DNA of 64,000 nt from Actinophytocola sp036402745. GTDB lineage: Bacteria > Actinomycetota > Actinomycetes > Mycobacteriales > Pseudonocardiaceae. A program made the position numbers and the translations under genes. This document shows, piece by piece, positions 23,486 through 32,771 of the stretch. The notes below the pieces were generated by a model. That model saw only the letters and a program-made list of their open reading frames with translations. It made no database searches and was not told the origin of the DNA. Within the stretch, counting starts at the first letter, position 1. Every line of letters begins with the position of its first letter. The stretch is taken from contig NZ_DASWSJ010000035.1 in assembly GCF_036402745.1 (NCBI RefSeq), forward strand, positions 1-64,000, written 5' to 3'.

Positions 23486-26257
23486 GTGGCCACCAGCCCT
23501 TCTTCGTCTCCGGCCGAGGCCTACACGGCGTCGCGCCGCCGGTCCAGCCACCCGAAGCTGACCGAGTTCGCCGGGCAGCTGCCCTTCGAGCTGGACCCCT
23601 TCCAGGACCAGGCCTGCGCCGCGCTCGAGGACGGCCACGGCGTGCTGGTGTGTGCGCCCACCGGCGCTGGAAAGACCGTGGTGGGCGAGTTCGCCGTGCA
23701 CCTCGCGCTCACCGAGGGCCGCAAGTGCTTCTACACCACGCCGATCAAGGCCCTGTCCAACCAGAAGTACGCCGACCTGGCCGAGCGGTACGGTCCCAAG
23801 TCGGTCGGCCTGCTCACCGGCGACTCGTCGGTCAACGGCAACGCGCCGATCGTGGTGATGACCACCGAGGTCCTGCGCAACATGCTCTACGCCGGCTCGT
23901 CCACCCTCGACGGGCTCGGCTACGTGGTGATGGACGAGGTGCACTACCTCGCCGACCGGTTCCGCGGCGCGGTGTGGGAGGAGGTCATCCTGCACCTGCC
24001 GGACTGGGTGCGGTTGATCAGCCTGTCCGCCACGGTCAGCAACGCCGAGGAGTTCGGCGACTGGCTCGTCGAGGTCCGCGGCGACACCACGGTCGTGGTC
24101 GACGAGCACCGGCCGGTGCCGCTGTGGCAGCACATGATGGTGTCCGGCCGGATGCTCGACCTCTTCGTCGGCGAGGACGCCGAGGGCCTCGCCAAGATCA
24201 ACCCGGACCTGTTGCGCCGCACCGAGGACGCGGCTCGGCAGCAGTCGCCGTGGCAGGGCCCGCGCAACCGGGGTCGCGGCCGGGCCGCGCCCGTGCGCGG
24301 CGGCCCCCGGTTCCGGCCGCCGTCCCGCGTCGACATGGTGTCCCGTTTGGACGGTGCCGGGCTGCTGCCGGCCATCGTGTTCGTGTTCAGTCGGGTCGGC
24401 TGCGACGCCGCGGTGGCCCAGTGCACCCGGTCGGGCCTGCGGATGAACACCGAGGCCGAGATCGCCGAGATACGCCGGATCGTCGAAGCGCGCACCAAGG
24501 ACCTCGCCGACGCCGACCTGCGCGTGCTCGGCTTCTGGGAGTGGCGCGAGGCGCTGGAGCGCGGGTTCGCGAGCCACCACGCGGGGCTGCTGCCGGCGTT
24601 CAAGGAGACCGTCGAGGAGCTGTTCGTCCGCGGCCTGGTCAAGGTGGTGTTCGCCACCGAGACGCTGGCGCTGGGCATCAACATGCCGGCCCGCACGGTC
24701 GTGCTCGAGCGGCTCGTGAAGTACAACGGCGAGGCGCACGTCGAGCTCACCGCGGGGGAGTACACCCAGCTCACCGGCCGGGCCGGGCGGCGGGGCATCG
24801 ACGTCGAGGGGCACGCGGTCGTCGTCTGGACCCCGGGCGTCGACCCGAAGACCGTGGCGGGCCTGGCGTCGACCCGGACCTACCCGCTGCGCTCGTCGTT
24901 CCGGCCGGCGTACAACATGGCCGTCAACCTGGTCGACCGGCTCGGCGCCCAGCAGGCCCGCGAGCTGCTCGAGCAGTCGTTCGCCCAGTTCCAGGCCGAC
25001 CGGTCGGTGGTGGGGCTCGCGCGACGGATCGAGCGCAACCGCGAGGCCCTCGATGGCTACCAGGAGTCGATGACGTGTCACCTCGGCGACTTCGCCGAGT
25101 ACGCGGCGCTGCGCGCCAAGCTGTCCGAGCGGGAGAAGTCGTTGTCCCGCAAGAACGCGTCGGCCCGGCGGGCGGACGCGGCCCGGTCGCTGGAGTCGCT
25201 GCGCAAGGGTGACGTGATCGCCGTGCCCGCAGGCCGGCGCTCCGGCCTCGCCATCGTCATCGACCCCGGGGTCGACCAGCTGGGGGAGCCGCGGCCGCTG
25301 GTGCTCACCGAGGACCGGTGGGCCGGCCGGCTCTCGGTCGCCGACTTTCCGACGCCGGTGGAGGCGCTCGGCCGGATCAAGCTGCCCAAGCAGGTCGACC
25401 TGCGCTCGCCGCGGTCGCGCCGCGACCTCGCGTCGACGCTGCGCAACACCGGCATCGAGGCGCCCGGCCGCATCCGGCGGCGCTCGGCGGGCGGTGGCGA
25501 GGACGACGGCGAGCTGGCCGCGCTGCGCCGGGCGTTGCGCGCGCACCCGTGCCACGGCTGCGACGACCGCGAGGTGCACGCGCGGTGGGCCGAGCGGTAC
25601 CGCCGGCTCCAGGCCGAGACCGAGCAGCTGGAGCAGAAGGTCGCGGCCACCACCCACTCGCTGGCCCGCGGCTTCGACCGGATCCGCGCGCTGCTCACCG
25701 AACGCGGCTACCTCGCGAAGAAGAACGGCGACGACGAGGTCACCGCCGACGGCCGGCGCCTCGCCCGGCTCTACAGCGAGTCGGACCTGTTGGCCGCCGA
25801 GTGCCTGCGCCAGGGCATCTGGGACGCGCTGACCGCGCCGGAGCTCGCGGCGGTGGTGTCGGCGCTGGTGTTCGAGGCGCGCCGGGACGGGCCGAGCGAG
25901 CCGCGGGTGCCGGCCGGCCCGGTCACCGACGCGCTGGCCGAGACCGCCCGGCTGTGGGCGTCGCTGGAGGCCGACGAGCGGCGGCATAAGCTGGAGCGGA
26001 CCCGGCAGCCGGACGCGGGCTTCGCGTGGACGGTGTACCGGTGGGCCCGCGGCGAGACCCTGGAGCGGGTGATGACCGCGTCGGAGTCCGCGGGCTCGGA
26101 GATCTCCGCCGGTGACTTCGTCCGGTGGTGCCGGCAGGTGATCGACCTGCTCGACCAGCTGCGTGACGTGATGGGCAGGGCGCACCCGGTGGGGGCGGCC
26201 GCGGACGAGGCCGTGCGCACCATGCGGCGCGGGGTCGTGGCCCTGGGAACGGCATGA
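23486..26257 (+). CDS. helY: HelY-type Ski2-like DEVH RNA/DNA helicase
   Basis: This 923-residue protein (Mtb HelY is 906) starts at GTG 23486, with a CAGTCT -10-like element 7 nt upstream and no SD. Walker A is APTGAGKT (57-64), the DEVH box is at 150-153 in VVMDEVHYLAD, and motif III is SLSATVSN. Motifs V/VI (ALGINMPARTVV, YTQLTGRAGRRG) follow. Next come a rRNA-processing-like arch, a helical segment with EQLEQKVAATTH, and the DSHCT C-terminal domain. Ski2-like helicases unwind RNA; the bacterial role is unresolved. It is frequent downstream of pafBC/tatAC. Confidence 0.93.
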   Translation: MATSPSSSPAEAYTASRRRSSHPKLTEFAGQLPFELDPFQDQACAALEDGHGVLVCAPTGAGKTVVGEFAVHLALTEGRKCFYTTPIKALSNQKYADLAERYGPKSVGLLTGDSSVNGNAPIVVMTTEVLRNMLYAGSSTLDGLGYVVMDEVHYLADRFRGAVWEEVILHLPDWVRLISLSATVSNAEEFGDWLVEVRGDTTVVVDEHRPVPLWQHMMVSGRMLDLFVGEDAEGLAKINPDLLRRTEDAARQQSPWQGPRNRGRGRAAPVRGGPRFRPPSRVDMVSRLDGAGLLPAIVFVFSRVGCDAAVAQCTRSGLRMNTEAEIAEIRRIVEARTKDLADADLRVLGFWEWREALERGFASHHAGLLPAFKETVEELFVRGLVKVVFATETLALGINMPARTVVLERLVKYNGEAHVELTAGEYTQLTGRAGRRGIDVEGHAVVVWTPGVDPKTVAGLASTRTYPLRSSFRPAYNMAVNLVDRLGAQQARELLEQSFAQFQADRSVVGLARRIERNREALDGYQESMTCHLGDFAEYAALRAKLSEREKSLSRKNASARRADAARSLESLRKGDVIAVPAGRRSGLAIVIDPGVDQLGEPRPLVLTEDRWAGRLSVADFPTPVEALGRIKLPKQVDLRSPRSRRDLASTLRNTGIEAPGRIRRRSAGGGEDDGELAALRRALRAHPCHGCDDREVHARWAERYRRLQAETEQLEQKVAATTHSLARGFDRIRALLTERGYLAKKNGDDEVTADGRRLARLYSESDLLAAECLRQGIWDALTAPELAAVVSALVFEARRDGPSEPRVPAGPVTDALAETARLWASLEADERRHKLERTRQPDAGFAWTVYRWARGETLERVMTASESAGSEISAGDFVRWCRQVIDLLDQLRDVMGRAHPVGAAADEAVRTMRRGVVALGTA

Positions 26258-26372
26258 CTCGGCCACTTGGTTGGATTCGCGTGGCGGAGCACACGGGGCG
26301 TATACCTCCCGCTATGGTTTGATCGCGCCCAGCAGATCCGACCGTGCGACCTCGATTTCGCGGAGGCGAACC

Positions 26373-27092
26373 ATGACCAGCCCCTACGGGCCTCCCGGTG
26401 GGAACGACCCGCAGCAGCAGTGGGGACAGCAGCCCTACGGCGGCGGTCCCACCCCGGGCACGCCGTCGGGCACGCCGTCCGGCGGGTTCCCGGCGCAAGG
26501 CCCCGGTCAGGGTGGTTATGGGCAGCAGCCGCAGCAGCCGCAGCAGCCGCAGCAGCCGTACGGTCAGCAGGACCCGACGCCGCCCGGCTATGGTCAGCCC
26601 GACCCGTCGCAGCAGCCCTACGGTGGGTACGGCCAGCAGCAGCCGACGCAGCAGTACCCCTACGGTCAGCAGCAGCAGCCCTACGGTGGGTACGGTCAGC
26701 CGCAGCAGCAGCCGGGCGGGTACCCGCCCCAGTACGGCCAGCAGCCCCCGAAGAAGGGTGGCGGCGCCTGGATCTGGGTCGTGGTCGTGGTCATCGTGCT
26801 CGCGGCTGGCGCGTTCGGCGTGCTCGGCTTCGTCACGCCGGGCTTCCTGAACAAGAAGGTCTTCGACGAGTCCGCCCTCGAGGGCGACAACGGCGTGAAG
26901 AAGATCCTCATCGAGAACTACCACGAGCCCAAGGCCGACATCTCGAAGGTCGACTGCCCGGCCGACCAGGAAGTCAAGCAGGGCAACACGTTCAACTGCA
27001 CGGCGACGATCCGCGACCAGCCGATGAACGTCAAGATCACCGTCGTGAACAACGACGGCCAGTACGAGGTCTCGACACCGGAAGCCAAGTAG
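26373..27092 (+). CDS. DUF4333 membrane protein with Gln/Pro/Tyr-rich tail
   Basis: This 239-residue protein starts at ATG 26373 after CGGAGGCG. The tail of about 130 residues contains PYGQQ/PYGGYGQ/QQPQQP repeats coded by reiterated cag/ccg blocks (26520-26740). A helix (AWIWVVVVVIVLAAGAFGVLGF) precedes an exported DUF4333-type domain with two Cys (VDCPADQEV and NTFNCTATI). The plan is the same as that of the array at 619-4991, although the exported domain is different. Function unknown. A hairpin follows. Confidence 0.82.
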   Translation: MTSPYGPPGGNDPQQQWGQQPYGGGPTPGTPSGTPSGGFPAQGPGQGGYGQQPQQPQQPQQPYGQQDPTPPGYGQPDPSQQPYGGYGQQQPTQQYPYGQQQQPYGGYGQPQQQPGGYPPQYGQQPPKKGGGAWIWVVVVVIVLAAGAFGVLGFVTPGFLNKKVFDESALEGDNGVKKILIENYHEPKADISKVDCPADQEVKQGNTFNCTATIRDQPMNVKITVVNNDGQYEVSTPEAK

Positions 27093-27097
27093 CTCGG

Positions 27098-27116
27098 TTC
27101 AACCGGGGCGGTTGAA
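27098..27116 (+). terminator. hairpin after the DUF4333 gene
   Basis: TTCAACC (27098-27104) and GGTTGAA (27110-27116) form a perfect 7-bp stem with the loop GGGGC, 6 nt past the stop. Confidence 0.55.
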
Positions 27117-27233
27117 GGGCGTGGACGGTCGGCCGGACACGGGCGGGTACGAGGTCGGGCTGCCGGAGAGCCGGTAGGCCGCGAACCGAGGCACTCGCTG
27201 GCGGGGCCACGGCGGAGACGGCATCATCGGCGG

Positions 27234-28478
27234 GTGACCCAGACGCTCTCGCCCGCGCGGACCACCGAGTTCGAGTTCCGGGCGCTCGACGACGACGACG
27301 CCGAGCTGCGGGTGGCCAACGACGTCTTCCGTGAGGCGCTGCACGACGAGCCGCTCGACGACGAGAAGTGGGCCCTCATCAGGAAGGCCTACGAGCCCGG
27401 CCGCACGTACGGCGCGTTCGCCGGCGCCACCCTGGTCGGCACCACCACCTCGCTCACCTCCAGCCTCACCCTGCCCGGCGGCGCGATCCTGCCGATGGCC
27501 GCGGTCACCGCCGTCGGCGTGCGGACCGACCACCGCCGGCGCGGCGCGCTCACCGGGCTGATGCGCCTGCAGCTCGCCGGGTGCGCCGCGGCCGGCGACG
27601 TGTTCGCCACGCTCCACGCGAGCGAGCCGACGATCTACGGCCGCTTCGGCTACGGGATCGGCACCCGGGTCCGCATCATGCGGGTCCGGCCGGCCCGCGC
27701 GCGTGTCCGCCCGGAGGTGCCGACGTCCGGCACGGTCCGGCTGCTCAGCAAGGACGAGGCGCTCACCCTGCTGCCCGAGGCGTACCCGCGGCTGCAGCAG
27801 GCCCGCGCCGGGATGATGGGCCGCTCGCCGGCGTGGTGGGCCCTCAACTACGAGCGCCGCATGGAGCACGGCTACTTCCGGGTGGCCGCGCACTTCCGCC
27901 CCGACGGCGAGATCGACGGCTTCGTCGGGTACCGGCCCGGCCCGTTCCCGTCCGACGACGTGCGCGCCGGCGCCGCGATCGGTGTCCTCGACTTCACCGC
28001 CGCCGGCCAGGAGGCCACCAGCGACCTGTGGCGGTTCCTGCTCGACATCGACCTCATCGAGGAGGTCACCGTCTACATGCGCCCGATGGACGACCCGCTC
28101 GAGGCGATGCTGGTCGACCTGTTCGCCGTCCGCACCGAGCTGGACGACGAGCTGTGGGTCCGCGTGCTGGACGTGCCCACCGCGCTCGCCGGCCGGACCT
28201 ACGGCGCCGCCGACCCGGTGGTGATCGAGATCGTGGATCCCTTGCTGCCCACCAACTCCGGCCGCTACCTGATCAGTCCACAAGGGACTGAACGCACCGG
28301 GGCGCCGGCCGCGCTGACGATGACCGTCGAGACCCTCGGCATGATCTACCTCGGCACGTGGCGCCCCTCCGCGCTCGCCTCGATCGGCCGCCTCACCGCG
28401 ACCGACCCCGGCGCGCTACCCGCCGCCGACCGCCTGTTCGCGACCGACCGCCCCGCGTGGTGCGGTAGCTTGTTCTGA
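27234..28478 (+). CDS. Eis-like GNAT N-acetyltransferase
   Basis: This 414-residue protein starts at GTG 27234, with CATCAT 6 nt upstream as a possible leaderless -10. The tripartite Eis plan is visible: an N-terminal GNAT with the acetyl-CoA loop VGVRTDHRRRGALTGLM and the ASEPTIYGRFGYGIG segment, a second GNAT-like half, and an SCP2-like C-terminal domain. It ends in a bare Phe whose carboxylate serves as the base in Eis. Eis enzymes acetylate amines, including aminoglycosides and polyamines. Here the natural substrate is unknown. Confidence 0.9.
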   Translation: MTQTLSPARTTEFEFRALDDDDAELRVANDVFREALHDEPLDDEKWALIRKAYEPGRTYGAFAGATLVGTTTSLTSSLTLPGGAILPMAAVTAVGVRTDHRRRGALTGLMRLQLAGCAAAGDVFATLHASEPTIYGRFGYGIGTRVRIMRVRPARARVRPEVPTSGTVRLLSKDEALTLLPEAYPRLQQARAGMMGRSPAWWALNYERRMEHGYFRVAAHFRPDGEIDGFVGYRPGPFPSDDVRAGAAIGVLDFTAAGQEATSDLWRFLLDIDLIEEVTVYMRPMDDPLEAMLVDLFAVRTELDDELWVRVLDVPTALAGRTYGAADPVVIEIVDPLLPTNSGRYLISPQGTERTGAPAALTMTVETLGMIYLGTWRPSALASIGRLTATDPGALPAADRLFATDRPAWCGSLF

Positions 28479-28501
28479 CATCCCCGGCGGAAGGTCAGCA
28501 G

Positions 28502-28615
28502 GTGCGGCACGTGCTCGTGGCGGCTCTCGTGGTCGTCGCCGTGCTCACGGCGGGCTGCGGCCCGGACAAGCCCACCGGCCCGGACCTCAAGGACTTCGCC
28601 GCGCAGTCCCGCTAG
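28502..28615 (+). CDS. 37-residue lipoprotein
   Basis: GTG 28502 follows GGAAGG at 7-nt spacing and opens a 37-residue frame ending in TAG 28613-28615. The sequence is a near-ideal lipoprotein signal: MRH, then a hydrophobic run VLVAALVVVAVLT, then the lipobox LTAGC with Cys19. The mature part is only about 19 residues (CGPDKPTG... QSR). It would be anchored outside the membrane by Lgt/LspA, with Lnt encoded at 57818. The last four bases overlap the convergent exonuclease stop. Function unknown. Confidence 0.6.
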   Translation: MRHVLVAALVVVAVLTAGCGPDKPTGPDLKDFAAQSR

Positions 28616-29553
28616 GCGCGGACCGCCGCCAGCGCGGCCAGCAGCCGGTCCACCGACGCGCCCAGGTCCCACTTCTCCTGCAGGGCACGCACCCGGTCCG
28701 GGTCGCGCGGCTCGGCGGGCACCACGTCGGCGCTGTCCACGGTCACCGCGGCGTCCAGGGCCACCCGGACCACCAGCGGCGCCGCCGCCACGTACGCGGC
28801 CGCGTCCCGCAACGCCGTCTTCACCCGCAGCGGCACCAGCTTGTCGTCCGCGGCCGCGGCGGCCAGCAGGCCCTCCAGCGAGCCGAACCGGGTGATCAGC
28901 TTCGCCGCCGTCTTCTCGCCGACGCCGGTCACGCCGGGCAGGCCGTCCGACGGGTCGCCGCGCAGCAGCGCCATGTCCGCGTAGGCCAGGCCGCTGTTGA
29001 GCTCCGGCAGGTCGTAGCGGGCGGCCAGCTCACGCGGCCCGAGCACCTCGGCCTTGGCCCACCCGCGGCCCACGTAGATGACCCGGACCGGCGTCGGCTC
29101 CTCGCGCACCACCTGGAAGAGGTCCCGGTCGCCCGAGACGACCTCCACCGGGTCCACCGACTCGCGGTGCACCAGCGTGCCGATCACGTCGTCCGCCTCG
29201 TACCCGCCGGCCTCCGCGGTCGCCAGGCCGACGGCGTCGAGCAGGTCGAGGATGATCGGCACCTGCGGGGTGAGCGTGTCGGGCACCTCCTCGACGTTGT
29301 TCACCGGGTCGGCCACCCGGTGCGCCTTGTACGACGGCAGCGCGTTCACCCGGAACGCCGGCCGCCAGTCCGCGTCGAGGCACGCCACCAGCCGGGACGG
29401 CCGCCGCTCGGTGAGGATTCGGGCGATCGTGTCGGCGAACCCGCGCACCGCGTTGACCGGCGTACCGTCCGGTGCGGTCATCGAATCGGGCAGCGCGTAG
29501 TAGGAGCGGAAGTACAGGCTGGCCGAGTCCAGCAGAACAAGAGGACGACTCAC
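28612..29553 (-). CDS. 5'-3' exonuclease (Pol I N-terminal/FEN type)
   Basis: This 313-residue protein starts at GTG 29553. It is a stand-alone version of the DNA polymerase I flap nuclease domain. Metal-site acidic residues occur in LLLDSASLYFRSYYALP, VACLDADWRPAFR, GGYEADDVIGTL and VVSGDRDLFQVV. The H3TH segment LLRGDPSDGLPGVTGVGEKTAAKLI contacts DNA. Actinobacteria often carry this in addition to PolA. It probably takes part in primer removal or repair. Confidence 0.93.
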   Translation of the reverse strand: MSRPLVLLDSASLYFRSYYALPDSMTAPDGTPVNAVRGFADTIARILTERRPSRLVACLDADWRPAFRVNALPSYKAHRVADPVNNVEEVPDTLTPQVPIILDLLDAVGLATAEAGGYEADDVIGTLVHRESVDPVEVVSGDRDLFQVVREEPTPVRVIYVGRGWAKAEVLGPRELAARYDLPELNSGLAYADMALLRGDPSDGLPGVTGVGEKTAAKLITRFGSLEGLLAAAAADDKLVPLRVKTALRDAAAYVAAAPLVVRVALDAAVTVDSADVVPAEPRDPDRVRALQEKWDLGASVDRLLAALAAVRA

Positions 29554-29597
29554 AGGCGCCAGCCTGCCATGTCGTACCGGGAAGGCAGAATCGACAC

Positions 29598-32500
29598 GTG
29601 CGGATCGCGATGCTCGGCCTGATGGAAGTCCGGTCCGACGACGGTACGCCGGTGGAGATCACCGGCGCGCGGCTGCGCACGCTGCTGACCCTGCTCGCCC
29701 TCGACGCCGGCCGGGTGGTCACCACCGCGCGCCTCATCGACGGCGTCTGGGGCGAGGACCCACCCGCCGAGGCCACGAACGCCTTGCAGGCCCTGGTCTC
29801 CCGGCTGCGCCGCGCGCTTCCCGAGCCCGCCGTCGAGTCGACCCCGGCCGGCTACCGGCTCGCGGTCCCGCCGGACGCCGTCGACCTGCACCGCTTCGAG
29901 CAGCTGGCCGCGCAGGGCCGGGCCGCGCTGCGGCAGGACCCGGCGCGGGCGGCGACGATCCTGCGGCAGGCGGAGGAGCTGTGGCGCGGCCCGGCCCTCG
30001 CCGACGCGGCGACCGCCGCCTTCGCCCGGGCGCCGCTGGCCCGGCTCGAGGAGCTGCGGCTCGCCGTGCTGGGCGACCGCATCGAGGCCGGGCTGCCCCG
30101 CGCGGACCTCGCCGAGTTGGAGGAGCTCGTCGCCGCGCACCCGCTGCGCGAGCGGTTCGCCGCCCTGCTGATGCGTGCGCTCTGCCATGCCGGCCGCGCG
30201 GGTGACGCGCTCGCCGTCCACGCCCGCGTCCGCGATGCGCTGGCCGACGAGCTCGGCGCCGACCCGTCGGCCGAGCTCGCCGCCCTGCACCTGGAGATCC
30301 TGCGCGGCGGCGAGACACCCAGGGACCACCCGCACACCAACCTCCGCGCGGGGCTCACCAGCTTCGTCGGCCGCGACACCGACCTGGCCAGGGTCTCGGC
30401 GATGGTCCGCGACTGCCGGCTGGTCACGCTCACCGGCCCCGGCGGCTCCGGCAAGACCCGGCTGGCCACCGAGGTCGCCCGCGCCCTGCTCGACGAGATC
30501 CGGGACGTGTGGCTGGTCGAGCTGGCCCCGGTCAGCGACGGCGGCGACCTGCCCCAGGCCGTGCTGTTCGCGCTCGGCATCCGCGTGCAGGCACTCCTCG
30601 GCAGCACCCCGGCGCTCGCCACCCCGCCCGAGGCCGCCGACCCGATCGACCGGCTCGCCGCGGCGCTGTCCACCCGGCCGCTGCTGCTGGTGCTGGACAA
30701 CTGCGAGCACCTGGTCGGCCCGGCCGCCGCGCTCGCGCACCGGTTGCTCGGCGACTGCCCGCAGCTGCGCGTCCTCGCCACCAGCCGCGAACCGCTCGGC
30801 ATCACCGGCGAGACGCTGTGGCCGGTCGACCCGCTGCCGCTGCCGCCGGCGGACGCGAGCCGCGACCGGGCGATGACCTACCCGTCGATGCGCCTGCTGG
30901 CCGACCGGGCGAGCGCCGTGCGACCCGGGTTCGCCGTCGACGACCGCACGGCCCTCCACATGATCCACATCTGCAGGGCGCTGGACGGCATGCCGCTCGC
31001 CATCGAGCTGGCCGCGGCGCGGCTGCGCACGATGTCGCCCGAGCAGGTCGCCACCCGGCTGCACGACCGGTTCCGGCTGCTCACCGGCGGCAGCCGGCTC
31101 GCGCTGCCGCGGCACCAGACGCTGCGTGCGGTCGTCGACTGGAGCTGGGACCTGCTCGACGACGCCGAGCGGATCCTGCTGCGCCGCCTCGCCGTGTTCG
31201 CCGGCGGCGCCACGCTGGAGGCGGCCGAGCAGGTGTGCGCGGGTGCCGACCTGCCGCCGGACGACGTGCTCGACGTGTTGTCCGCGCTGGTGGACAAGTC
31301 GCTGGTGGTACTCGTGGGAACGCGCTACCGGATGCTCGAGACGATCAGGGCGTACGGCCTGGAGCGGCTGGCCGAGGCCGGCGAGACCGAGCGGGTCCGC
31401 TGGGCGCACGCCGAGTGCTTCGGCCGGCTCGCCGAGACCGCCGAGCCGCACCTGCGCCGCGCCGAGCAGCTGGAATGGCTCGGCCGGCTCGACGCCGACC
31501 ACGACAACCTCAACGCCGCGCTGCGGACGGCGATCGCCGCGGGCGACGCCCGCACCGCGCAATGGTTCCTCGCCAACGTCGGCTGGTACTGGTGGCTGCA
31601 CGGGCACAAGGCGGAGGGCGGCGAGCTGGCCGCCGAGGCGCTGGCCGTGCCGGGGGAGGGCACGCCGGCCGAGGTGCGGTCGGTGGCGTTCGCGATCGGC
31701 GCGCTGCTGTCCCTCGACGGGCTCCACGAGGGCGACCGGGCACTCCGCTACTTCACCACGGCCGTCGACACCGCCGAGGGCGTCGACCGGGCCCGGCATC
31801 CGCTGCTCAGGCTGATCGGGCCGATCAAGGAGGTGATGAGGACCTTCGGCCGGCCGACCGAGCCGATGAACCGGCACGTGGCGGATGTGCTCGCGCACGA
31901 CGACGACCCGTGGGTCGCCGGCACCGCGCTGGCCATGCGTGCCCACGCGTTCCTCAACGCGGGCCGGATGCACGCCGAGGCCGAGTCGGACTTCCGCGCG
32001 GCGCTCGCGTCGTACCGGTCGGTCGGCGAGCGGTGGGGCATGTCGTTCGCGCTGTGCTCGCTGGGCGACCTCATCGCGTGGCGCGGTGAGCTGGCGACCG
32101 CGGCGGAGCTGTACCAGGAGGCGATCGTGCTGTTCGCCCAGCTCGTCATCAACGAGGACCTGGTGCGCTACCGGCTGCGGCTCGCCGACCTGCTCCTCCA
32201 GCTCGGCCGGGCCGCCGAGTCCTCGGCGATCCTCGCCGCCGCGCGCCGCGACGCCGACCGGCTGGGCCTGCCGGAGTGCCTGGCCGGCGTGGCCCACGCG
32301 GAAGCCGACTTCGCCCGCCGCGGCGGTGATCTCGAGGCCGCGGGCGTGGACCTCGCCCGGGCGAGGATGCTCGCCGCCCACGGCTCGGTCGCGGCGCAGT
32401 TCCGCGCGATGATCGCGGCCTCCCTCGGCTACCTCGAGATCGCCAAGGGCGACCTGGCGGCCGCCACCGCGCGCCACGACGAGGCGCTGGACCTGGCGCT

Positions 32501-32771
32501 CGACTCCAACGACGCCCCGGTGATCGCCCACGCCCTCGTCGGCGCCGCCGACCTGAGCCTGCACCGCGGCGACCCCCGGCACGCCGCGGCCCTGCTCGGC
32601 GCCAGCGTCGCGATCCGCGGGGTGCCGGACCTGTCCTCCGCCGACGCCGTCCGGGTGGAGGCGGCCACGCGGGCCGCGCTCGGCGACGAGGTGTTCGCCG
32701 AGGCGGCCACGCGTGGCCGGTCCGCCACCATGGACACGGTGCGGGACCTGGTGGTCACACCCGCCGCTTGA
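29598..32771 (+). CDS. large AfsR/SARP-type regulator (BTAD, ATPase, TPR)
   Basis: This 1057-residue protein starts at GTG 29598 (VRIAMLGLMEVRSDDGTPVEITGARLR), with CAGAAT 6 nt upstream. Parts in order: an OmpR-like winged HTH (1-90), the bacterial transcriptional activator domain (95-245), an NTPase module with Walker A GPGGSGKT near 280 and Walker B LLLVLDNCEHL, a winged region ending ETIRAYGLERLAEAGE, and a TPR-rich C-terminal half. Such proteins activate secondary metabolism or stress genes. No biosynthetic cluster is evident next to it. Its 3' end overlaps the convergent ABC permease gene by 17 bp. Confidence 0.9.
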   Translation: MRIAMLGLMEVRSDDGTPVEITGARLRTLLTLLALDAGRVVTTARLIDGVWGEDPPAEATNALQALVSRLRRALPEPAVESTPAGYRLAVPPDAVDLHRFEQLAAQGRAALRQDPARAATILRQAEELWRGPALADAATAAFARAPLARLEELRLAVLGDRIEAGLPRADLAELEELVAAHPLRERFAALLMRALCHAGRAGDALAVHARVRDALADELGADPSAELAALHLEILRGGETPRDHPHTNLRAGLTSFVGRDTDLARVSAMVRDCRLVTLTGPGGSGKTRLATEVARALLDEIRDVWLVELAPVSDGGDLPQAVLFALGIRVQALLGSTPALATPPEAADPIDRLAAALSTRPLLLVLDNCEHLVGPAAALAHRLLGDCPQLRVLATSREPLGITGETLWPVDPLPLPPADASRDRAMTYPSMRLLADRASAVRPGFAVDDRTALHMIHICRALDGMPLAIELAAARLRTMSPEQVATRLHDRFRLLTGGSRLALPRHQTLRAVVDWSWDLLDDAERILLRRLAVFAGGATLEAAEQVCAGADLPPDDVLDVLSALVDKSLVVLVGTRYRMLETIRAYGLERLAEAGETERVRWAHAECFGRLAETAEPHLRRAEQLEWLGRLDADHDNLNAALRTAIAAGDARTAQWFLANVGWYWWLHGHKAEGGELAAEALAVPGEGTPAEVRSVAFAIGALLSLDGLHEGDRALRYFTTAVDTAEGVDRARHPLLRLIGPIKEVMRTFGRPTEPMNRHVADVLAHDDDPWVAGTALAMRAHAFLNAGRMHAEAESDFRAALASYRSVGERWGMSFALCSLGDLIAWRGELATAAELYQEAIVLFAQLVINEDLVRYRLRLADLLLQLGRAAESSAILAAARRDADRLGLPECLAGVAHAEADFARRGGDLEAAGVDLARARMLAAHGSVAAQFRAMIAASLGYLEIAKGDLAAATARHDEALDLALDSNDAPVIAHALVGAADLSLHRGDPRHAAALLGASVAIRGVPDLSSADAVRVEAATRAALGDEVFAEAATRGRSATMDTVRDLVVTPAA

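Noticed and set aside
23453..26266. 937-residue reverse-strand open frame
   Set aside because: It is antisense to the HelY-type helicase, which has all its motifs.
29550..32582. 1010-residue reverse-strand open frame
   Set aside because: It is antisense to the SARP regulator; the translation is Arg/Gly/Val/Gln-rich without any domain, an effect of third-position GC.
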